In this document: one piece after another, positions 40,478 to 49,477 of the stretch
Layout: the number at the start of each line of letters is the position of its first letter
Position numbering within the stretch: position 1 is the first letter of the stretch
Assembly (NCBI RefSeq): GCF_039545035.1
Contig: NZ_BAABRO010000010.1
Location: 238,917-302,916 of the forward strand
Direction of reading: 5' to 3'
Length of the DNA: 64,000 nucleotides
Origin: Novipirellula caenicola
GTDB taxonomy: Bacteria > Planctomycetota > Planctomycetia > Pirellulales > Pirellulaceae
Notes under the pieces: model-generated
What the model saw: the letters and a program-made list of their open reading frames with translations, nothing else
What the model was told of the DNA's origin: nothing
Databases searched by the model: none
Made by a program: the position numbers and the translations under genes

Positions 40478-42292
40478 ATGGTTCGCTCGGTACGCATTGG
40501 CAACGCACAAGCCTTCTGGGGCGACCGTAGCACTGCGGCATCCGAAATGCTGGCCCTGGAACCCGAGCTCGGTTTTCTGACGCTTGATTATCTCGCCGAA
40601 GTTTCGATGTCGATTCTCGCGTCGCAGCGACAACGAGATCCCCAATCCGGTTACGCAGCCGATTTTGTCGATGTCATCCGTTCCCTGGTTCCCTACTGGG
40701 CTGCCGGCGGGACCTGTCGCGTGATCGCCAACGCCGGGGGACTCAATCCGATGGCATGTGCTCACGCATGCCGCGACGTCATCGAGTCGACCGGTTGCCC
40801 AGCGCTACGTATCGGTGTCGTCACTGGCGATGATGTCTTAATCCCACTTCGCAGCGCCACCGAATCGCAAGTAAACAAACCGTTTGCCAATTTGGATACT
40901 GGCGTCGCGATTGACAGCATCCGCGATCGCCTTGTCACCGCCAATGCCTATCTAGGTGCTGCCCCGATTGCCGAAGCACTGGACACACAGGCCAACATCG
41001 TCATCACCGGCCGCGTTGCCGATCCGTCAATGGTCGTTGCCGCATGCATGCATCATTTTGAATGGACCGACAACGACCTCGACCGCCTAGCGGGCGCGAC
41101 TGTCGCAGGCCATTTGATTGAATGCGGCACGCAAGTCACCGGGGGAATCTGCACCGATTGGCTTGAGGTTCCCAACCCGTCGCGTCTCGGTTTTCCGATC
41201 GTCGAAGTGGCCGACGATGGCACCTGCATCGTGACAAAGCCGACCGACACCGGCGGCCACGTGACTGTGCACACCGTCAAAGAGCAACTCGTCTATGAAA
41301 TCGGTGATCCGGATCACTATCTCAGTCCCGACGTCACGGTCTCATTCACGGAGTTGCAGGTGGACGAAGCATCCACCGATCGCGTGCGTGTATGGGGAGC
41401 GATCGGTAGGCCTCGTCCTGCACAGTACAAAGTCAGCGCAACGTATCGAGACGGCTTTCGATCGGCGGGAATGCTGACCATCGTGGGGCGTAATGCAAAA
41501 CAGAAAGCGATGCGAGCTGGTGAAATGGTGCTCGATCGACTGCGAGAGTCAGGCGTCGATGTGCGAAATCATTTGATCGAATGCCTCGGCAGTGGTGCTT
41601 GTGCCACCGGGTTTAACACGGCTAATTTCGTTTCCACCGCGAAAACCTTTGACGAGGTCGTACTGAGGATCGCAGTGGAAGTCGACGAGCAGCAAGACGC
41701 CCAGCGATTCACCAGAGAAGTGATGCCGTTGATCACTGCGGGGCCCCAAGGCACAACCGGCTACGCGGAAGGACGCCCGAGAGTTCATCCAGTGATCCGT
41801 TATTGGCCTTGCTTGATACCACGCGACGAGGTGCAGGCAAGCGTGGAAATCATCGAGACCGAGGCCGCAAGGAAGCTCACCAACGCTATTTGGCCGCGGC
41901 CAACGGCTTACCCGTCTTCGTCAGATCCTTCGATCCAAAATCATTTGCACGATTCGGAACCGACGTGTTTGTACGATATCGCGATGGCCCGGAGCGGCGA
42001 CAAGGGAACCGGGGCAAACATCGGCGTGATCGCACGCAAGCCATCCGCGTGGGAGTTTCTGCGTCCTTGGTTAACGGCAGAACGTGTAGCTCACTATTTT
42101 TCGATTCAGGATGTTGAATCAGTCGATCGATTTGAACTACCCAAGCTGCAGGCCCTCAACTTTGTGATCCGTGGAATTTTGCAGCAAACGCTGCGGACCG
42201 ACGCCCAAGGCAAAACGCTCGGACAAATCCTGCTGGAAATGCCACTACCCAAATCCTCACCCGACACCAAGAATTTCACTCCCCGGAAATGA
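40478..42292 (+). CDS. AtuA family protein (acyclic terpene utilisation, DUF1446)
   Basis: 604 residues, full length for the family. The N-terminal DUF1446 domain begins VRSVRIGNAQAFWGDRSTAA and contains FLTLDYLAEVSMSILASQR, NAGGLNPMACAHACRDV and ANIVITGRVADPSMVVAA. The C-terminal AtuA-like ferredoxin-fold domain has YDIAMARSGDKGTGANIGVI. In Pseudomonas, atuA is required for growth on citronellol and geraniol, but its reaction is not known. It sits between the carboxyltransferase and hydratase genes; its stop overlaps the next start by 4 bp (ATGA), indicating a tight operon. Confidence 0.92.
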   Translation: MVRSVRIGNAQAFWGDRSTAASEMLALEPELGFLTLDYLAEVSMSILASQRQRDPQSGYAADFVDVIRSLVPYWAAGGTCRVIANAGGLNPMACAHACRDVIESTGCPALRIGVVTGDDVLIPLRSATESQVNKPFANLDTGVAIDSIRDRLVTANAYLGAAPIAEALDTQANIVITGRVADPSMVVAACMHHFEWTDNDLDRLAGATVAGHLIECGTQVTGGICTDWLEVPNPSRLGFPIVEVADDGTCIVTKPTDTGGHVTVHTVKEQLVYEIGDPDHYLSPDVTVSFTELQVDEASTDRVRVWGAIGRPRPAQYKVSATYRDGFRSAGMLTIVGRNAKQKAMRAGEMVLDRLRESGVDVRNHLIECLGSGACATGFNTANFVSTAKTFDEVVLRIAVEVDEQQDAQRFTREVMPLITAGPQGTTGYAEGRPRVHPVIRYWPCLIPRDEVQASVEIIETEAARKLTNAIWPRPTAYPSSSDPSIQNHLHDSEPTCLYDIAMARSGDKGTGANIGVIARKPSAWEFLRPWLTAERVAHYFSIQDVESVDRFELPKLQALNFVIRGILQQTLRTDAQGKTLGQILLEMPLPKSSPDTKNFTPRK

Positions 42293-43062
42293 ACGCCATG
42301 GCAAACGTCATTCTCAGCGAATCCCCTGAACTGGGCATCCAATCTGTCATGCTGAATCGTCCGGAGCGACGTAACGCATTGAGTATCGAGTTGCTCGAAT
42401 CGCTATGCCAAGAACTGGATCGTCTTGAAACGACACGTGATTGTCGCGTCGTTATCCTCGGCGGTGCCGGGCCCGTCTTCTCATCGGGACTTGATCTACG
42501 CGAAGCCGCGGAGACATCGTTGGTGCAGCGTTCAGCGAGTATCGTGAAACAAACGTTGGATCGACTGAGATCAACGCCGCTTGTCATCGTCGCGGAAGTC
42601 CAGGGCGGCGCGTTCGCCGGAGGTGCTGGCGTGATGGCGGCTTGTGATATCGTGATCGCCGCAGAGGATGCCAAAATCGGCTTCCCCGAGGCTCGACGTG
42701 GATTGTTGCCCGCACTGGTGATGAACGTGTTGAGACACAAAGTCCGCGAAGGAGACCTGCGTGAGCTGCTGCTCGTCGGAGAACCGATTACCGCATCTCG
42801 CGCACAACAAATTGGTTTGGTCCAGCGCATCGTGCGGGCAACCCAACTGCGGGGAACGGCGTTTATGGTAGCACGCTCGATCCTTGCGGGTGGCCCCGAC
42901 ACGATCCGCAAAACCAAGTCGCTACTGAGTTCGGCATTCGCCGACAACGTCTCTGGCGACGCAACCGAATTGATCGATCTGCATCTGGCCGCTCGGCACA
43001 GCGACGAGGCTCGCGAAGGCTTGGCGGCATTCAACGAAAAGCGAGATCCAAAATGGCCATAG
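42289..43062 (+). CDS. Enoyl-CoA hydratase/isomerase family protein
   Basis: 257 residues, ordinary crotonase length. MLNRPERRNALSIELLESL is the N-terminal family motif; GPVFSSGLDLREAAE and QGGAFAGGAGVMAACDIVIA form the oxyanion hole; FPEARRGLLPALV holds one position of the catalytic Glu pair used by hydratases. It overlaps AtuA by 4 bp and the acyl-CoA dehydrogenase by 10 bp. In an Atu- or Liu-type pathway it would hydrate the product of the carboxylase (isohexenylglutaconyl- or methylglutaconyl-CoA). Confidence 0.9.
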   Translation: MNAMANVILSESPELGIQSVMLNRPERRNALSIELLESLCQELDRLETTRDCRVVILGGAGPVFSSGLDLREAAETSLVQRSASIVKQTLDRLRSTPLVIVAEVQGGAFAGGAGVMAACDIVIAAEDAKIGFPEARRGLLPALVMNVLRHKVREGDLRELLLVGEPITASRAQQIGLVQRIVRATQLRGTAFMVARSILAGGPDTIRKTKSLLSSAFADNVSGDATELIDLHLAARHSDEAREGLAAFNEKRDPKWP

Positions 43063-44819
43063 ATCACAATGTTCAAAATACGCAGCGACTTGCACAACGT
43101 GAACAACAAATGCGGAAGGCCGAGGAGTTACTCGGATCATTGCCACAAGCATTGGGAATCGCCAAAGGGTTGTTCCACGGTCGTTTCATTCACAATTGGG
43201 TATTTGCCTATCCAGCGCTGACGATGCAGCAGCGTGCGGACGTGACCGAAGCGGAGTTAAAGCTAATTCAATTCTGTGATGCCAATCTTGACCCTCAACA
43301 GATCGATCGCGCCGCCGACATTCCTCGGCATGTCATCGACGGACTTGCCGAACTCGGACTACTGGGGATGACCGCCCCCGCTTCATTCGGAGGCCGTGGT
43401 TTTTCGCAAAAGCAATATTGCCGTTTGCTCGAAGTGATTGGTTCGCGATGTAGTTCGACTTCGATTTTTGTCAACGCACACCACTCCATCGGCATGCGCG
43501 GACTTTTGTTATTCGGCAGCGACCAACAAAAACGAAAGTGGTTGCCCGATCTTGTGAATGGCAAAAAATTAGCCGCGTTCGCGTTGACGGAACCCGAGGC
43601 GGGATCCGATGCGTCCAATGTGCAAACCACCGCCACGCCAACACCCGACGGTTCCCATTTCGTGCTCAATGGGCAGAAGCGTTACATCACCAATGGCGCC
43701 ATCGCGGATGTGTTGACCGTGATGGCAAGGACGCCAGTCGAAGGGAGCGACGAAACAGCAATCACTGCCTTTTTGGTCACACCCGACATGCCTGGGTTTC
43801 ATGTTACCGAGCCTCGGATGGAAAAGCTTGGAATCCGCGGAACGGCAACCGCGAAATTGGCTTTCGAGAACCTGCATGTGCCCCGTGACAATATTCTTGG
43901 CCCGCTCGGTAAAGGTCTGAAGGTGGCGCTGACGGTGCTTGATTTTGGACGCACCACCTTCGGCGCTTGTTGTACCGGGGCCGCAAAAACCTGTTTACGA
44001 CTTGCCAACGATCATGCACGTCAACGCCATCAATTTGGCCGATCTCTCGCCGAGTTCGAATTGGTCCAAAAAAAGCTCGCTCGCATGGCGGCGTGGACGT
44101 ATGCGATGGAGGCGACCACGACCGTCACCGCAGGGCTGATCGACCGTGGACTCGAAGACTACATGTTAGAAACCGCGATGTTAAAGGTATGGAGCACCGA
44201 GCGGCTGTGGACGATCGTCAACGACGCCTTCCAAATCTACGGTGGCGCCGCCTATTTTACCGATCAACCACTCGAACGCATGCTCCGCGATCATCGCATC
44301 AACCAAATCGGCGAAGGCGCCAACGAGGTGCTGATGTCGTTCATCGCGTTGACAGGGATGCGGGGGCCTGGGATGAAGATGAAAGAGGTCAACGACGCAA
44401 TCAAACATCCCATTGGTGGATTCGCCACCGTCGGGCACTTTGGAATCGACGCGGTGCGTTTGCGATTGCGAGCTCCTGCCGTCCCGGTGCGTTCACCGGC
44501 ACTGCGGCCTGCCGCCCGGCGGCTGGGCAAACAGATCAAGCGGTTGGGGACGACCGTCCAGTGGACTCTGGTGCACCACCGCGAAGAGATTCTCGATCGT
44601 CAACTGTTGTTGGAGCGGATCGCCTGGATCGCGATGGAGCTGTATGCAACCGCCAGTTCTCTGAGTCGTCTCGATAGTGAACTTGTCAATGGAGACCGCA
44701 GCCACACGGCCACGGCAAACTATTTTATCGCGGATTCGCTGCGACGTGTCGATCGTTGTTTCCGAAATCTGCGTGACAATGATGACGAACGTCTACTGGC
44801 GGCCGCACGCGAACGATGA
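43053..44819 (+). CDS. Long acyl-CoA dehydrogenase (VLCAD/ACAD9-like length)
   Basis: 588 residues, against about 380 in the common short family. Core blocks are FALTEPEAGSDASNVQTTA, YITNGAIADVLTVMAR, FGRTTFGACCTGAAKTCLRL and IYGGAAYFTDQPLERMLRDH; the predicted catalytic base is E421 in NQIGEGANEV. About 55 extra N-terminal residues and a 155-residue C-terminal helical domain give the architecture of very-long-chain acyl-CoA dehydrogenases, which associate with the membrane. It uses FAD and an electron-transfer flavoprotein. It is the last plus-strand gene of the cluster and converges with an SDR gene 8 bp away. In the Atu comparison it takes the place of citronellyl-CoA dehydrogenase. Confidence 0.91.
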   Translation: MAIDHNVQNTQRLAQREQQMRKAEELLGSLPQALGIAKGLFHGRFIHNWVFAYPALTMQQRADVTEAELKLIQFCDANLDPQQIDRAADIPRHVIDGLAELGLLGMTAPASFGGRGFSQKQYCRLLEVIGSRCSSTSIFVNAHHSIGMRGLLLFGSDQQKRKWLPDLVNGKKLAAFALTEPEAGSDASNVQTTATPTPDGSHFVLNGQKRYITNGAIADVLTVMARTPVEGSDETAITAFLVTPDMPGFHVTEPRMEKLGIRGTATAKLAFENLHVPRDNILGPLGKGLKVALTVLDFGRTTFGACCTGAAKTCLRLANDHARQRHQFGRSLAEFELVQKKLARMAAWTYAMEATTTVTAGLIDRGLEDYMLETAMLKVWSTERLWTIVNDAFQIYGGAAYFTDQPLERMLRDHRINQIGEGANEVLMSFIALTGMRGPGMKMKEVNDAIKHPIGGFATVGHFGIDAVRLRLRAPAVPVRSPALRPAARRLGKQIKRLGTTVQWTLVHHREEILDRQLLLERIAWIAMELYATASSLSRLDSELVNGDRSHTATANYFIADSLRRVDRCFRNLRDNDDERLLAAARER

Positions 44820-44827
44820 CGCAGGCG

Positions 44828-45592
44828 TTACTTGGCAGCCAGACGAACGCCGCCGTCCAATCGCAACGTGGATCCGTTCAGCATCGAGTTTTCCAGCACA
44901 TGCGAAACCAACATCGCGAACTGATGCGGCTGCCCTAGTCGCTTCGGAAAGACACATTGATCGATTAACGATTGGCGAACCTTTTCCGGAGCCGCCTGCA
45001 TCATCGGAGTCTCAAACACTCCTGGGGCAATCGAAACAATCCGTATGCCATGTTGCGCCAATTCGCGTGCTAACGGCAGCGTCAGCGAGGCCACCGCTCC
45101 TTTCGATGCCGCATAGGCAGCTTGCCCTATTTGGCCTTCGAACGCGGTGACCGATGACGTCGTCACCATCACGCCACGCTCACCATCGGAATCCGGTTCA
45201 CACGCTGCAATCGCGGCTCCGCACAACCGCAGCGTATTAAACGTGCCAATCAAGTTGACATCGATCACTCGCCGAAATGCGTCCAGCGATGCGACGCCTT
45301 CACGTGGCAACAAACGTTCGGCGTGCAATACGCCTGCACACGTCACCGCGGCACGCAGCGGGCCGAACTGCTGCTGGCCAGCATCGATCGCCGTTTGCAG
45401 CTCGTTCTCACTACACACATCGGTCTGCGAAAAGACGATTTGCCCCGCAAATTCGCGAAGCACCGCATCCTGGGGTGGTTGCATGTCGGCAATGATAATC
45501 CGTGCGTGTTGCCGAGCTAGATTGGCGACGCAGGCAGCCCCCAATCCGGAACTGCCGCCGGTCACCAACACACAAGCATTCTGGATCTGCAT
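44828..45592 (-). CDS. SDR dehydrogenase, HSD17B10-like (3-hydroxy-2-methylbutyryl-CoA dehydrogenase type)
   Basis: 254 residues from ATG 45592. VLVTGGSSGLGAACVANLAR is the NAD site; the catalytic Ser, Tyr and Lys lie in TTSSVTAFEGQIGQAAYAAS and the K following. GRFETP-like IAPGVFETPMMQAAPEKVRQ and ENSMLNGSTLRLDGGVRL match human HSD17B10 closely in pattern. That enzyme oxidises 2-methyl-3-hydroxybutyryl-CoA in isoleucine breakdown. A longer frame beginning TTG 45610 is less likely because GAGGA precedes the ATG. It converges with the acyl-CoA dehydrogenase gene, so it is in the same pathway context but not the same operon. Confidence 0.88.
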   Translation of the reverse strand: MQIQNACVLVTGGSSGLGAACVANLARQHARIIIADMQPPQDAVLREFAGQIVFSQTDVCSENELQTAIDAGQQQFGPLRAAVTCAGVLHAERLLPREGVASLDAFRRVIDVNLIGTFNTLRLCGAAIAACEPDSDGERGVMVTTSSVTAFEGQIGQAAYAASKGAVASLTLPLARELAQHGIRIVSIAPGVFETPMMQAAPEKVRQSLIDQCVFPKRLGQPHQFAMLVSHVLENSMLNGSTLRLDGGVRLAAK

Positions 45593-45751
45593 GATGCCGC
45601 ATCCTCGCAATTAAGGAACGTTTCGCGACGATCGCAATCGCTAATTGACCTTGCAATCCATCGGAATCCCTAGATCCATTCTAGCGGAACCGAGGTTCAA
45701 CTGCTGCAGCCAAAATTGCGGGGCAAAACCGCTGACGTTTAGACATGAGGA

Positions 45752-46531
45752 TTAGTTGGTACTCAATCCGCCATCGACCAGACAAACCGATCCGGTCATC
45801 CATTTTGCATCACTGGACGCCAAATGAACCGCCAGTTTGGCTACGTCTTCGGGTTCTCCCAGCCGGCCTAGCGCGAACGATTGACGGACAAACTCGTCGT
45901 ACTCGGCTTTGCGTTGCTCTGAGAACGACGCAATCATCTTTTGGGTCAGCGGCGTATTGATCGTGCCCGGAGCGATCGCATTGACACGCACGCCGACGGG
46001 GCCGAGCTCCAATGCAAGTGCTTTCGTCAGCGAATTCAGTCCTCCTTTGGTCATCGCATAGACCGACGCGGGCCGGCCCGGGATCAAGCGATGCGCGGAT
46101 GTTGAAGAGATGTTGATCACGTTGCCTTGGGCTTTAACCAGCAACGGCAACAGCGTCTGCGTCAATAGAAACGGCGTCAACAGGTTCAGCTGCACCTGAG
46201 CCTGGATTTCATCCTGGCTAACCTCGGCAAAATCGGTAAACCGAGCTATCCCCGCATTATTGACCAACACGTCCACGGTGTCCCAAGACTGCGTGATCTC
46301 AGCGTAAACCTGCTGAATCGCGGAGGGGTCGGTAAGATCCGCGGCGGTAAAGTGGACGGTGGCACCGCTCGCACGCAGTTCATCGGCTGCGGACGCCAAT
46401 TTTTCGCCGTCCCTTGCAATCAGCCACAACTCGGCCGCCTCCCTTGCAAACGCGGTGGCAATGGCCAATCCGATGCCATCACTGCCGCCTGTAATCACTG
46501 CCTTGAACTTTTGGAGACGCCCGTTCGCCAT
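45752..46531 (-). CDS. SDR family oxidoreductase
   Basis: 259 residues. AVITGGSDGIGLAIATAFAR is the nucleotide-binding Gly motif, VLVNNAGIARFTDF the NNAG block, and NISSTSAHRLIPGRPASVYA followed by MTK holds the catalytic Ser-Tyr-Lys. The C-terminus GSVCLVDGGLSTN is typical. A Leu/Ala-rich helix pattern suggests a tetramer as in FabG-like enzymes. It is upstream of, and co-directional with, the HSD10-like gene (159 bp gap). A role in hydroxyacyl-CoA or alcohol oxidation in the acyl-CoA pathway (AtuB/AtuG position) is inferred from context. Confidence 0.88.
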   Translation of the reverse strand: MANGRLQKFKAVITGGSDGIGLAIATAFAREAAELWLIARDGEKLASAADELRASGATVHFTAADLTDPSAIQQVYAEITQSWDTVDVLVNNAGIARFTDFAEVSQDEIQAQVQLNLLTPFLLTQTLLPLLVKAQGNVINISSTSAHRLIPGRPASVYAMTKGGLNSLTKALALELGPVGVRVNAIAPGTINTPLTQKMIASFSEQRKAEYDEFVRQSFALGRLGEPEDVAKLAVHLASSDAKWMTGSVCLVDGGLSTN

Positions 46532-46670
46532 GGTGAGAGCCCTTTTTCGTTGTCTGTGAACCTGTAGATAGGATGACGTGAATACAATGCCCCGTCTACA
46601 GACACATCACGATGCAACAGGTTCGCCAGCGATTAGGTCAAAGGCAATCGGGCGATAGCGGAATCAACAT

Positions 46671-47390
46671 TCAGCTTGGCAGCGTTGCGTTGTGATAGAT
46701 TTCTTGGACGTCGTCGCAGTCGTTCAGCATCGCCATGAACTTGTCGAACATCGGCATGTCGTCGGGAAGCAGTTCGGTGCGAGTATGCGGGACGAACGTG
46801 ATTTCTTCGACATCGAACTCGGTTTCCGGCAGCGTGTCCAGGATCGCCTGTTTGGCTTTGTAGAATTCGGTGGTCGGAGCGAACACGGTAACTTGTCCGT
46901 TTTCGCATTCGACATCCGTCACGTCGACGTCCGCCATCAGCAACGTTTCGAGGACTTGATCCGCACTGTCACCTTTGAAGGACAGGATGGCGAGGTGTTC
47001 GAACGCATGGGCGACCGATCCCGGGGCCCCCATTTTAGAACTAGTCTTGGTAAAGCAGTTGCGGACATCGGTGATCGTGCGATTGTTGTTGTCGGTCAAG
47101 CAATCGATGATGACCGAGCATCCACCGGGGCCGAACCCTTCGTAACGAGCCGCGACATAGTCCTCGCCCCCCACGCCGCTGGCCTTATCGAGTGCCTTTT
47201 CGATCACGTGTGCTGGGACCTGATCCTTTTTGGCTTTTTCGATCAGGCTACGGAGCGAGGAGTTCGCGGCCGGCCCGCCGCCATTTTTTGCCATCACATA
47301 GATCTGTTTCCCGTATTTGGAATAGACCTTTGTCTTTTGTGCCGCGGTCTTGGCCATTGAAACCTTGCGAACTTCAAAGCTTCTACCCAT
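46671..47390 (-). CDS. YebC/PmpR family protein (YeeN type)
   Basis: 239 residues from ATG 47390. The N-terminus [20 protein letters not shown] and [18 protein letters not shown] is the YeeN-type variant of the YebC family; [20 protein letters not shown] and [20 protein letters not shown] are the conserved central blocks. YebC/TACO1 proteins help translation of proline-rich stretches and were earlier called transcription regulators. The longer frame from 47642 reads into the repeat array and is not coding. Cytoplasmic; single gene. Confidence 0.93.
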   Translation of the reverse strand: MGRSFEVRKVSMAKTAAQKTKVYSKYGKQIYVMAKNGGGPAANSSLRSLIEKAKKDQVPAHVIEKALDKASGVGGEDYVAARYEGFGPGGCSVIIDCLTDNNNRTITDVRNCFTKTSSKMGAPGSVAHAFEHLAILSFKGDSADQVLETLLMADVDVTDVECENGQVTVFAPTTEFYKAKQAILDTLPETEFDVEEITFVPHTRTELLPDDMPMFDKFMAMLNDCDDVQEIYHNATLPS

Positions 47391-47631
47391 AGCGTGTTTC
47401 TCGTGGATAATGAAGGGAATAATGCAGAATTGGAGGGTGCGTTGTAGCTGTCGTCGACCAACGGTGCCCAGAGGAAATTGGAGCGAGTGGGCAAGGCGTC
47501 TCAAATACAGGCGAGTCATTTTCCCAGAAAACCCGGCGTTCAACCAGCGGTCAACGCCGCACCGCGATGGACGTTCACCCGCCCGGCAACCGTCGCCCCC
47601 AGAACAAGGAAGAATCCCCGACTGCCCCATG

Positions 47632-48640
47632 CGGCTACCCATCTTCCTGCCCGCTCATTTTCCTGCCCAATTCAATTACCGACGTCGCCACCAGTGATTC
47701 CACACCGCCACTCGCGTGCCCCTTGATCTCGGCCAAGTCCAATCAACGCCGATGTATCGGCGGGCAGGAACATGGGTGGGGCAGGAAAATAAGGAAGACT
47801 AGAAAGACCCGCGGCATCCCATCTTCCTGCCCCCCACATTTTCCTGCCCAAATCAATAACCGACGTCCCCCCCAGCGCCCCCACACCGCCGCTCGCGTGC
47901 ACACAATCCGGCCGATTCCAAACAACGCCGATTCATCGGCGGGCAGGAACATGGGTAGGGCAGGAAAATAACGCAGGTTGGACAGGCCCACGGCATCCCA
48001 TCTTCCTGCCCCCCACAATTTCCTGCCCAACTCAATTACCGACGTCGCCACAAGCGATCCCGCACCGCCGGTCGTGTGCACTCGATCCAGCCAAGTCCAA
48101 ACAACGCCGATGTATCGGCGGGCAGAAACATGGGTAGGGCAGAAAAATAAAGAAGACTGGACGGTCCTGCGGCATCCCAACTTTCTGCCCCCCACATTTT
48201 CCTGCCCAACTCAATTACCGACGTCGCCACCAGTGATCCCACACCGTCGCTCGCGTGCACACAATCCGGCCGATTCCAAACAACGCCGATGCATCGGCGG
48301 GCAGGAAAATGGGTAGGGCAGAAAAATAACGCAGACTGGACAGACCTGCGGCATCCGATCTTCCTGCCCCTCACATTTTCCTGCCCAATTCAATTACCGA
48401 CGTCGCCACCAGTGATCCCACACCGTCGCTCGCGTGCACCCGATCCAGCCACGTCCAAACAACGCAGACGTATCGGCCGGCAGGAACATGGGCAGAGAAG
48501 GAAAATAAGGCAGGTTGGGCAGGCCCACGGCATCCCATCTTCCTGCCCTGCTCATTTTCCTGCCCAAATTAGTACCGACATCGCCCCAAGCAACCCCGCA
48601 CCGCTGCTCACTTGCAACTGATCCCGCCATGGCCAGAGGT
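47632..48640. repeat. 179-bp tandem repeat array (five units plus a partial sixth)
   Basis: The block CGGCATCCCATCTTCCTGCC recurs with starts at 47632 (as CGGCTACCC), 47812, 47991, 48170, 48349 and 48528: periods of 180, 179, 179, 179 and 179 bp. Each unit contains CATTTTCCTGCCC near its start and GGGCAGGAA...GGGCAGGAAAAT near its end, able to pair, plus a small palindrome GCCGAT-NN-ATCGGC whose two loop bases differ between units while the stem is kept. Since 179 is not a multiple of three, frames shift in each unit, so the overlapping open frames are not genes. The sixth copy fades out after about 110 bp. Confidence 0.95.
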
Positions 48641-48819
48641 TACTGAGCTTCCGGCAGGCTATCCACGTATTGATAGCGAGACTCTGCTCCAGCGGTTGCG
48701 GATAAACCGGCGACGGGATGCTGGTTTTCACTTGCCGGAAGATTCCGATGTTGCTATTAACCGCCGAAAAGCCCCATCCTCCTTGATCCCCACTCAACAC
48801 GGACCTGAGCAAACACCTT

Positions 48820-49347
48820 ATGGGAAAACCCCAAGCCAAAAACGACGCCGCCACCGAAACGATCACTCAGGAAACTGACACAGCGACGGCGGAAAAATCT
48901 CAAGACGACGCAGTCACAACGGAGACGCGCGGCAGCGAACCCGCAGCGAAAGAGACGCCGGCCAAACCAGCCAAGGACGCTGCAGCAAAAGAAGCGTCTG
49001 CAAAAGACACCCCTGCAAAAGAGACTCCCGCCAAGGAACCGTCTGCAAAGGAGACGGGCAGCAAAGAAAAATCCGCCAAACCACCGGCAGCCAAGCCTGC
49101 AAAGGCGACGCCCGTCACCAAGAAAGAGCCCAACGTGCGTCCGAAAAAGTCCGCAACATCGGGGAAGAACGGCTCGCTGCTGCCGTCGGAGCATCAACTC
49201 GAACACCTGAAAGCTGCGGTGTTGGCCGCTGGCAGCAGCGAAAATCTGCTCGAAATCCTCCAGCATGTCGAAGAAGCTGGCGGAAAGGTCGCTGTCGAAG
49301 AAAGTATCGAAGCCTACCGAGTCCTCAAAACCGTGCTCGACGAGTAA
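48820..49347 (+). CDS. Lys/Ala/Pro-rich low-complexity protein with short C-terminal domain
   Basis: 175 residues. Residues 30-115 are a tail of AKET/PAKE-type repeats (KETPAKPAKDAAAKEASAKD) that resembles histone H1-like or disordered linker tails. The last 55 residues (SEHQLEHLKAAVLAAGSSEN and onward to AYRVLKTVLDE) look like a compact helical domain. No signal peptide. Function unknown; DNA or RNA binding by the basic tail is only a guess. It begins 180 bp after the repeat array with no clear ribosome binding site. Confidence 0.7.
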   Translation: MGKPQAKNDAATETITQETDTATAEKSQDDAVTTETRGSEPAAKETPAKPAKDAAAKEASAKDTPAKETPAKEPSAKETGSKEKSAKPPAAKPAKATPVTKKEPNVRPKKSATSGKNGSLLPSEHQLEHLKAAVLAAGSSENLLEILQHVEEAGGKVAVEESIEAYRVLKTVLDE

Positions 49348-49477
49348 TCCTCATAGGGCTTCAAGCGGCCTTTTTCATCCCCCCCAACGCGGCATAGCGT
49401 TGCCACGGCCGCACTGATCGGAAATAGCTTCGTCATTCGAGTTTTGTTGAAAATCGCGCGGGTGAAGTGTTTTCTCT

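Noticed and set aside
46562..46600. CTGTAGA ... TCTACAG inverted repeat upstream of an SDR gene
   Set aside because: Only 7 bp per arm with a 25-bp spacer; it could occur by chance, so it is not listed as an operator.
46671..47642. Longer 323-residue version of the YebC protein
   Set aside because: The extra 84 residues come from non-coding DNA next to the repeat array; the family start motif MGRSFEVRK is at 47390.
47672..48630. Overlapping open frames of 60-150 codons on both strands in the tandem array
   Set aside because: They repeat with the 179-bp period, which shifts frame in each unit; the peptides are Cys/Pro-rich without family support. The array is treated as non-coding.
47632..48640. 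CRISPR array
   Set aside because: The unit is 179 bp and repeated as a whole; there are no short repeats alternating with unique spacers, and no cas genes.
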